Made by a program: the position numbers and the translations under genes. Shown in pieces: positions 1 through 4,508 of a DNA stretch of 8,355 nucleotides (position 1 is its first letter; every line of letters begins with the position of its first letter). The notes under the pieces are model-generated. The model ran no database searches and was not told where the DNA came from. It saw only the letters and a program-made list of their open reading frames with translations. The DNA comes from an uncultured Maribacter sp. (lineage in GTDB: Bacteria > Bacteroidota > Bacteroidia > Flavobacteriales > Flavobacteriaceae): contig CAJQMW010000324.1 in assembly GCA_905479535.1 (NCBI GenBank), forward strand, positions 1-8,355, written 5' to 3'.

Positions 1-528
1 TTTTTTATCAAAATAGGGAATAAACCTTGCATCGTATTCAGACGATAGTATTCTTGGAAGCCACTCTTTTGCAATGCTTTCATCAATTTTCAAGGAAGGA
101 ATTACTGCAAAGGTCATGGTAATTGGGCAACTTGTACCTTCATCTGTTTGATGGCGTAAATACATTAGTGCAGCCCTTGCTGCATAGGCTCCTTTTTTAG
201 AATTTGTCCAAGGTAAACTATGGCATTCATTACCGATTCCAAGAGTCATTAATTCATGGTAGGCTGAATGAAATTCTACAGCATCAATTCTGTTGCCGTA
301 CTTATCATGTGTTTTTAGAACGGGAGTGAAGGTGTTCGCTAAATTTCCAAGCTCGATTGTTTCAGCTTTTCCAAGTATTTCACCATAGGTTTCGAGTTTA
401 TTATTAAGCCAATCCCCATGATTTGCTTTCAGGGCGTTTTTTAGCGGCTTATCCCCAGAAAATAAATTATAATTTTCTAGTGTTGAAGCTTGATTGACAG
501 ATTCGTTAAAATTAAATTCTTTTTTCAT
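1..528 (-). CDS. aidB: AidB-type acyl-CoA dehydrogenase, N-terminal part (runs off left edge)
   Basis: The reverse strand is open from an ATG at 528 to the window edge, giving 176 residues without a stop. The fragment resembles the N-terminus of E. coli AidB: a GDKPLKNAL-like stretch near residue 25, ETIELGNLAN at 56-65, the HSAYHELM region near 87-94, and CPITMTFA at 134-141, which is nearly identical to the AidB block. AidB (about 540 residues) is an FAD-containing acyl-CoA dehydrogenase homologue linked to protection of DNA against alkylation. Its DNA-binding C-terminal domain and flavin-site residues lie outside this window, so integrity cannot be judged. The start is 7 bases after the stop of the permease, on the same strand, suggesting co-transcription. 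An ATG at 539 is out of frame and stops after four codons. I am confident of the family; a role in alkylation response here is inference, since some homologues may simply be acyl-CoA dehydrogenases. Confidence 0.85.
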   Translation of the reverse strand, partial: MKKEFNFNESVNQASTLENYNLFSGDKPLKNALKANHGDWLNNKLETYGEILGKAETIELGNLANTFTPVLKTHDKYGNRIDAVEFHSAYHELMTLGIGNECHSLPWTNSKKGAYAARAALMYLRHQTDEGTSCPITMTFAVIPSLKIDESIAKEWLPRILSSEYDARFIPYFDKK

Positions 529-535
529 TTGTTTT

Positions 536-1444
536 TCATTCGTTAAAAAATGATGAAGCAGATACGGTGTAATAATGTCGAACGTGTTTTATCGTCTTGT
601 ATGTCACCATCCACCTATCCGGACCAATTGCATGCAACAATAAAATAAATCCCCAGAAGACCACTTCCTCTCCCGCACCGAATATCGTCCACAAGGAATA
701 GGAAAAAGCGAGAACTCCCAAACCAAGTACGGAAACCCAATTCGTAGTACCAGACTTTCTTTGCATCGTTATCAAAACATAGGTGGCAGCGGAAAACAAA
801 TACGGAATCGTAGCACTTTCCACGCCCATGTAAGCATACAATGTCATCGCCACAGTTATGGATAGCGCTCCAAAAGTGCTCTCATTACTTAAATTGAACG
901 GAGAAAAATTATCAGGATCAAAAAATAAAAAACCACCGACTATGATCAACAGCAGTGGTACGAGTTTTAAGGCCGTTGTAATCAACTGCATTTTGCCCGA
1001 TTCTTTTATCCCTTTTGAATTGACCCAAGTCAAAAACCATATGGCACCCAAACCCACCAACACGGCCAGCACCTTATTTTCCTCTAAAGCGGGAATAAAA
1101 ACACTGAGCGCCTCGACGAATGCGATCGCTATTGCTGCATTGGCGACCCAAATCGAAATCCAATACCCCCATGCGACCAAAAAAGCAACAAAATCGCCAA
1201 AACCGACTTTAGAATAGCTATACGGCCCACCACTTTTATTGGGAACCATTAGGCTAAGATTACTAAAAACCTTTGCCAACAATAGTGCCCCGGCCGCCGA
1301 AAAGAACCATCCTAGAATACTAATTCCGCCATAGCTGGCAAGTGCCGAGGGCATTAAGAATATTCCTGCGCCGATCATGTTTCCTACCACCAAGGAAGTA
1401 CTCATCCATAGGCCAATTTTTTTGGTTGGTTTGTTTACACTCAT
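536..1444 (-). CDS. APC-superfamily amino acid/amine permease with large in-frame internal deletion
   Basis: The frame encodes an inner-membrane permease of the AdiC-like branch of the APC superfamily. The ATG at 1444 gives 302 residues; a TTG at 1465 in the same frame would add seven unconvincing residues. The first half is typical: the unwound TM1 motif GAGIF (about residues 25-29, substrate carboxylate site), the KSGGPYSYS segment after TM2, and a normal series up to the TM6 motif MGVESATIP (about 206-214). There the sequence jumps directly to PYLFSAATYV, which in relatives is the TM10 segment following LV. Against AdiC (445 residues, from memory) about 150 residues are missing, covering the rest of TM6 through early TM10. 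The frame is kept, so translation would proceed, but a functional LeuT-fold transporter is unlikely. The original substrate is unknown; arginine-, agmatine- or amine-type compounds are possible. The gene is divergent from the Rieske oxygenase and lies directly upstream of aidB. Confidence 0.8.
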   Translation of the reverse strand: MSVNKPTKKIGLWMSTSLVVGNMIGAGIFLMPSALASYGGISILGWFFSAAGALLLAKVFSNLSLMVPNKSGGPYSYSKVGFGDFVAFLVAWGYWISIWVANAAIAIAFVEALSVFIPALEENKVLAVLVGLGAIWFLTWVNSKGIKESGKMQLITTALKLVPLLLIIVGGFLFFDPDNFSPFNLSNESTFGALSITVAMTLYAYMGVESATIPYLFSAATYVLITMQRKSGTTNWVSVLGLGVLAFSYSLWTIFGAGEEVVFWGFILLLHAIGPDRWMVTYKTIKHVRHYYTVSASSFFNE

Positions 1445-1462
1445 TGGCGGTGGTCTTTTATC

Positions 1463-1492
1463 CAAAAGAAATCCATATTTTAAATGTACAAA
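1463..1492 (-). promoter_or_regulatory. Possible promoter of the permease-aidB unit
   Basis: On the reverse strand there is TTTG at 1492-1489 and, 18 bases further, TTCTTTTG at 1470-1463. The latter is one mismatch from the Bacteroidota -7 consensus TAnnTTTG. A transcript would start about 14 bases before the permease ATG at 1444. The -33 element would lie inside the first codons of the divergent Rieske gene. No equally good element was found for the Rieske gene in the 39-base gap. Confidence 0.35.
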
Positions 1493-2493
1493 AAACTATC
1501 CCTGGTGATCCAAAATTTCTATATCGACCCTGATATAACCAAAGCGGAAACCTTACCAGCTTCCTTTTATAGAGATCCTGAAATTTTCGAAAATTTAAAA
1601 CATCGCATTTTTTATAAAACATGGCAGTGGGTAGGTCATGAAAATCTAATCGAATCCACAAAGAAGACCTATCCTTTTGTATTGTTGGATGGATTCTTGA
1701 CGGAACCGATGCTACTGACCAAGAATACTTTCGAAAATATCCATTGTCTGACCAATGTCTGTACACATCGGGGAAATTTGATTGTTGCCGAACCGGGACG
1801 GAACAAAAAATTGCCATGTGGATATCACGGAAGACGGTTCGCCTTAGATGGCAGTTTCGAACATATGCCCGAATTCAAAGAAACCGAAGACTTTCCAAGA
1901 CCCTGCGATGATCTGCACCAATTTCCGCTGCAAAAATGGAGACCGTTTCTGTTCGCCGGACTTGATCCCACTTTTGATTTTCAGACCGTAATCGATGGTA
2001 TGAACGAACGCATCGGTTTTCTTCCGTTGGAAGATTTCAAATTGGACGTTACCCGGGGTAAAGATTATTCTGTCAAAGCGCATTGGGCCCTTACTGCAAT
2101 AATTATTTAGAGGGATTTCATATTCCTTTCGTACATGACGATCTTGATGCCGTTTTGGATTATGGCAAAAACGTGGCCGCTTACTACTACTGGGTATTTC
2201 CCAATATGATGTTCAATTTTTATCCTTGGGGCCTTTCCGTTAATATCGTACAACCTTTGAATATAGAAAGGACCAAAGTCTCTTTCGTTAGTTATGTCTG
2301 GGACAGGTCTAAATTGGATGAAGGTGCAGGATCGGTTTTGGACAAGGTAGAAATGGAAGACGAAGCTGTAGTTGAAGGTGTACAAAAAGGGGTTCGTTCA
2401 CGGTTCTACAAAGCCGGAAGATTTTCCCCTACCCATGAAAAGGGCGTACATCACTTTCACAGACTTTTGGCCGCATTTCTTAATCGCGAATAA
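1484..2493 (+). pseudogene. Rieske non-haem iron oxygenase alpha subunit, frameshifted
   Basis: Two overlapping frames together encode one ring-hydroxylating-oxygenase-type alpha subunit of about 336 residues, close to the usual length. The first frame (1484-2110) carries the Rieske [2Fe-2S] motif C93-T-H95 followed by C112-G-Y-H115. It reads through HWAL (residues 200-203) and then degenerates into TAIII and a TAG. The correct continuation, YCNNYLEGFHIPFVH, is in the frame offset by -1 and runs to 2493, so one base appears lost at about 2087-2092 (GGGCCCTTAC). Reconstructed mononuclear-iron ligands are H213, H218 and D293 (in the MEDEAVVE stretch). The bridging position is Glu210 rather than the Asp of naphthalene dioxygenase, as in the carnitine/choline oxygenase branch. 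The true start may be the ATG at 1484 or an in-frame GTG at 1505. No reductase gene is near. The substrate is unknown; a quaternary amine is a guess. A sequencing error could also explain the shift. Confidence 0.85.
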
Positions 2494-2523
2494 CACGAAT
2501 CGTTTTCAAGCGTTATCCTTAAA

Positions 2524-2557
2524 AAATATAACAAGAGTTGAACCCCATGTTATATTT
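2524..2557. promoter_or_regulatory. Operator-like 10-bp inverted repeat upstream of gcdH
   Basis: AAATATAACA (2524-2533) and TGTTATATTT (2548-2557) are perfect inverted copies separated by 14 bases. The pair brackets the likely -33 element of the gcdH promoter and ends 6 bases before the -7 box, a position suited to a repressor. It is too AT-rich and lacks a T-run in the right place, so a terminator for the upstream gene is less likely. The regulator is not in the window. Confidence 0.45.
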
Positions 2558-2571
2558 CATTTATACCTTTG
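2537..2571 (+). promoter_or_regulatory. gcdH promoter, Bacteroidota type
   Basis: TACCTTTG at 2564-2571 matches the -7 consensus TAnnTTTG exactly. GTTG at 2537-2540 is a partial -33 element with 23 bases between. Transcription would begin at about 2575, leaving a leader of only about a dozen bases before the ATG at 2588, with no Shine-Dalgarno sequence, as is common in this phylum. Confidence 0.6.
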
Positions 2572-2587
2572 ATAAAAATTTGTTGCA

Positions 2588-3766
2588 ATGAAGCCTGATT
2601 TATTTGAAGCTCCTGATTATTATAACCTGGATGATTTGTTCTCCGAAGAACATTTATTGGTCCGTGATGCGGCCCGTCAATGGGTGAAACGGGACATTTC
2701 CCCTATTATCGAAGAATATGCGCAAAAAGCGGAATTTCCCAAACAAATTATTGGGGGCCTTGCAGAAATAGGGGCTTTTGGACCATATATTCCCGTGGAA
2801 TACGGTGGGGCGGGATTGGACCAAATTAGTTATGGATTGATTATGCAGGAAATTGAGCGTGGCGATAGTGGGGTGCGCTCCACGGCATCCGTACAATCTT
2901 CATTGGTAATGTATCCCATTTACACTTACGGCACCGAAGAGCAACGCAAAAAATATTTGCCCAAACTGGCGACGGGAGAAATGATGGGATGTTTTGGCCT
3001 AACAGAGCCAAATCACGGATCAAATCCTAGTGGCATGGAGACCAAATACAAGGATATGGGCGACCATTACCTATTAAACGGTGCAAAACTTTGGATTTCA
3101 AACTCCCCATTTGCAGACATTGCGGTCGTATGGGCCAAAAATGAGGAGGGGCGTATTCATGGTTTGATCGTGGAACGGGGCATGGAAGGGTTTTCAACGC
3201 CTGAAACCCATAATAAATGGTCGTTGCGCGCTTCGGCTACCGGTGAACTTATTTTTGACAACGTAAAAGTTCCTAAAGAAAACCTGTTACCCAATAAAAC
3301 AGGATTGGGCGCACCGTTGGGTTGTTTGGATTCTGCACGCTACGGTATAGCATGGGGTGCCATTGGCGCAGCTATGGATTGTTATGATACAGCTTTAAGG
3401 TACGCAAAAGAAAGAGTGCAGTTTGGGAAACCTATAGCAGCTACCCAACTGCAGCAAAAGAAACTGGCGGAAATGATTACGGAAATCACCAAGGCACAGC
3501 TATTGGCATTTCGTCTGGGTCAATTGAAGAACGAAGGTAAAGCGACCACCGCACAAATTTCCATGGCAAAACGTAATAATGTTGACATGGCCATTAAAAT
3601 TGCCAGAGAGGCAAGACAGGTTTTGGGCGGTATGGGTATAACCGGGGAGTATAGCATTATGCGCCATATGATGAACTTGGAAAGCGTGATTACCTATGAA
3701 GGAACCCACGATATTCATTTATTGATTACGGGGGCCGATATAACCGGGCACCAAGCTTTTAAATAA
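2588..3766 (+). CDS. gcdH: Glutaryl-CoA dehydrogenase
   Basis: This complete 392-residue protein is a cytoplasmic FAD enzyme that oxidises and decarboxylates glutaryl-CoA to crotonyl-CoA and CO2 in lysine, hydroxylysine and tryptophan breakdown. The family assignment rests on the blocks shared with human GCDH (from memory): VRSTASVQSSLVM at 96-108 with the substrate-carboxylate Arg97, CFGLTEPNHGSNP at 135-147, SLRASATGE at 212-220, ARYGIAWG at 250-257, and TYEGTHDIHLLI at 369-380. The catalytic base is Glu371. The length is normal and no key residue is missing. GSN replaces GSD of the human enzyme near residue 145, which I believe is usual in Bacteroidota. The gene is apparently monocistronic, with its own promoter and an operator-like repeat. 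It follows the broken oxygenase by 94 bases, and nothing shows that the two were functionally linked. Confidence 0.95.
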   Translation: MKPDLFEAPDYYNLDDLFSEEHLLVRDAARQWVKRDISPIIEEYAQKAEFPKQIIGGLAEIGAFGPYIPVEYGGAGLDQISYGLIMQEIERGDSGVRSTASVQSSLVMYPIYTYGTEEQRKKYLPKLATGEMMGCFGLTEPNHGSNPSGMETKYKDMGDHYLLNGAKLWISNSPFADIAVVWAKNEEGRIHGLIVERGMEGFSTPETHNKWSLRASATGELIFDNVKVPKENLLPNKTGLGAPLGCLDSARYGIAWGAIGAAMDCYDTALRYAKERVQFGKPIAATQLQQKKLAEMITEITKAQLLAFRLGQLKNEGKATTAQISMAKRNNVDMAIKIAREARQVLGGMGITGEYSIMRHMMNLESVITYEGTHDIHLLITGADITGHQAFK

Positions 3767-3815
3767 AACATTTCCGGATAAACCCACGAGGAATTGGAAA
3801 GAAATCCATAATTGA

Positions 3816-3835
3816 TTTTGACGCCATCGTCAGAA
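3816..3835 (+). other. Weak stem-loop downstream of gcdH
   Basis: TTTTGACG (3816-3823) and CGTCAGAA (3828-3835) can pair around a CCAT loop, with one G·U pair, about 50 bases after the gcdH stop. No T-run follows, so it is not a standard intrinsic terminator. It could stabilise the transcript 3' end or be chance. Confidence 0.25.
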
Positions 3836-3893
3836 CCTTTGAATCTCTATTATAGAATAAATAACCTTTTCCTTAGATTAACTTAATATCCCC

Positions 3894-3916
3894 CAAAAGT
3901 AGACGCAGTACTTTTG
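3894..3916. promoter_or_regulatory. Mirror-symmetric promoter-like palindrome
   Basis: CAAAAGTA (3894-3901) and TACTTTTG (3909-3916) form a perfect 8-bp inverted repeat around a 7-base spacer. Because TACTTTTG itself fits the -7 consensus TAnnTTTG, the palindrome places a -7-like box on each strand. The plus-strand box at 3909-3916 would drive the short terminated transcript to its right. No good -33 TTTG is visible on the plus side. Confidence 0.45.
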
Positions 3917-3919
3917 CAC

Positions 3920-3989
3920 CGTTCGCAATGAGCGCACGTTCTTAATTTTGAGTTAGTTAGTCTAAGCCGGCAGGAGTGTCGGTTTTTTT
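3920..3989 (+). ncRNA. Candidate short RNA of about 70 nt
   Basis: A plausible transcript begins just after the -7 box at 3909-3916 and ends at a good intrinsic terminator at 3964-3989. It starts with a possible hairpin, CGTTCGC/GCGCACG around AATGA (3920-3938, one mismatch), followed by a single-stranded-looking TTAGTTAGTCTAA stretch and then the terminator stem. The only reading frame is a five-codon ATG...TAA at 3928-3945, which could be a leader peptide or nothing. I do not recognise an RNA family. It could be an independent small RNA or an attenuated leader whose gene has been lost. Confidence 0.4.
3964..3989 (+). terminator. Rho-independent terminator
   Basis: CCGGCA (3967-3972) pairs with TGTCGG (3977-3982) around a GGAG loop and is followed directly by seven T residues (3983-3989). 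The stem can extend outward by AAG with the first Ts. It lies about 200 bases after gcdH, so it fits better as the end of the short transcript starting near 3920 than as the gcdH terminator, though readthrough from gcdH would also stop here. Confidence 0.75.
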
Positions 3990-4002
3990 ATTGGTCTTAG
4001 CT

Positions 4003-4030
4003 ATAGTTAAAACTATGCACTTTAGTGCAT
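4003..4030. repeat. Overlapping small hairpins (first CACTTTAGT copy)
   Basis: ATAGT/ACTAT around TAAA (4003-4016) and ATGCAC/GTGCAT around TTTA (4015-4030) are two adjoining inverted repeats that share two bases and so compete. The second contains CACTTTAGT, which recurs in another hairpin at 4165-4185, making an imperfect direct repeat about 150 bases apart. Confidence 0.45.
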
Positions 4031-4058
4031 TTCGCTTTCGCTTCTAAAAACCTTTCAA

Positions 4059-4120
4059 GTAAACAGTTGGCAATTGTAGTGGGCAGTAAACGATAACTGC
4101 CCACTGCAACTGCGTACTAA
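4059..4120. repeat. Inverted array of 7-base GTnnnCA units with a 14-bp stem
   Basis: The plus strand reads in near-7-base units from 4059: GTAAACA, GTTGGCA, ATTGTA, GTGGGCA, GTAAACG. From 4120 backward the minus strand reads units of the same type (GTACGCA, GTTGCA, GTGGGCA, GTTAT). The two halves pair: TTGTAGTGGGCAGT (4074-4087) with ACTGCCCACTGCAA (4096-4109), 14 positions with one G·T wobble and an 8-base loop. This is the strongest hairpin in the window. I recall similar heptamer strings in other flavobacterial intergenic DNA but cannot verify it. Confidence 0.6.
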
Positions 4121-4127
4121 TGGAAAC

Positions 4128-4161
4128 TTTTACTTAAAATGAATTTCATTCGTTAGTAAAA
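4128..4161. repeat. Nested AT-rich inverted repeat
   Basis: TTTTACT (4128-4134) and AGTAAAA (4155-4161) enclose an inner near-palindrome AATGAATTTCATT (4138-4150). It is one link in the chain of hairpins filling this gene-free stretch. No coding content is recognised. Confidence 0.4.
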
Positions 4162-4164
4162 AAC

Positions 4165-4185
4165 CTATGGCACTTTAGTCCATAG
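4165..4185. repeat. Hairpin with second CACTTTAGT copy
   Basis: CTATGG (4165-4170) and CCATAG (4180-4185) pair perfectly around CACTTTAGT. Together with its left flank AGTAAAAAAC it is an imperfect direct copy of 4006-4030, so the inverted heptamer array sits between two related hairpin units. Confidence 0.45.
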
Positions 4186-4198
4186 TGGTTTAGTTGAC

Positions 4199-4217
4199 AA
4201 GTGAGAAATCACTTTTT
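4199..4217 (+). terminator. Weak terminator-like hairpin
   Basis: AAGTGA (4199-4204) and TCACTT (4209-4214) form a 6-bp stem around a GAAA loop and run into five Ts (4213-4217). The stem has few G-C pairs and no gene ends nearby, so termination activity is doubtful. Confidence 0.25.
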
Positions 4218-4266
4218 CCATATTTTCTTTACCCATTGCGCATTTTGAATGTAAATTGAATCAGTA

Positions 4267-4386
4267 TGTCAGTTCGAGTGATTTTGAGGCATGAAAAATA
4301 GTATCGAGAACCTTTTTAACAACTAAAATTCTTATTCTCGATATAAATTTCACTTATTTTAATCGTAAAATCCACTCGAACTGACA
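4267..4386. mobile_element. 120-bp nested palindromic element (MITE/REP-like)
   Basis: The ends TGTCAGTTCGAGTG (4267-4280) and CACTCGAACTGACA (4373-4386) are perfect 14-bp inverted repeats. The pairing continues as ATTTT/AAAAT past one bulged C (4372). An inner perfect repeat, TATCGAGAA (4302-4310) and TTCTCGATA (4335-4343), is nested inside. The element has no coding capacity. From memory, elements with CAGTTCGAGTG ends and an inner ATCGAGAA stem are dispersed in flavobacterial genomes; this could not be checked. No target-site duplication is obvious next to the arms. It may be a non-autonomous element moved in trans or a bidirectional RNA hairpin. Confidence 0.6.
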
Positions 4387-4472
4387 GAATTTTATCAAAA
4401 TGTACAACGGTTTTTTTATTTAGTGAATATGTATTTCAACGACATGAGTTTAGTCGCTAAAAGGTTTATCGC

Positions 4473-4480
4473 TATTTTTG
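4473..4480 (+). promoter_or_regulatory. -7 box of the trehalase promoter
   Basis: TATTTTTG matches TAnnTTTG exactly and is placed so that transcription would begin near 4486, about 23 bases before the trehalase ATG. No clear TTTG lies at the -33 distance (around 4448-4452 there is only GTTTAG), so the promoter may be weak or activator-dependent. Confidence 0.45.
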
Positions 4481-4508
4481 GGGATGACCGACTAATACAA
4501 AATACTTT

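Noticed and set aside
858..1217. 119-residue plus-strand frame inside the permease gene
   Set aside because: It is the complement of conserved permease coding sequence and its translation shows no recognisable domain.
1445..1465. Permease start at the TTG codon 1465
   Set aside because: The added residues DKRPPP are not family-like, TTG starts are rare, and the ATG at 1444 gives a normal N-terminus.
1458..1817. 119-residue minus-strand frame over the start of the Rieske gene
   Set aside because: It is antisense to the conserved Rieske domain, and its peptide looks like shadow coding without family resemblance.
2083..2110. Programmed -1 ribosomal frameshift restoring the Rieske protein
   Set aside because: A -1 shift gives the right product, but the zero-frame codons GCC-CTT preceded by G do not form an X XXY YYZ slippery heptamer, and the Leu tRNA would re-pair poorly on CCT. 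A lost base is simpler.
4267..4386. Ordinary bidirectional terminator
   Set aside because: The arms are 120 bases apart with a nested inner stem and no T-run after the closing arm, which does not fit an intrinsic terminator.
3767..4508. CRISPR array or tRNA in the gene-free stretch
   Set aside because: The repeats are inverted or only 7 bases long without regular unique spacers, and no cloverleaf with a T-loop and CCA-type end was found.
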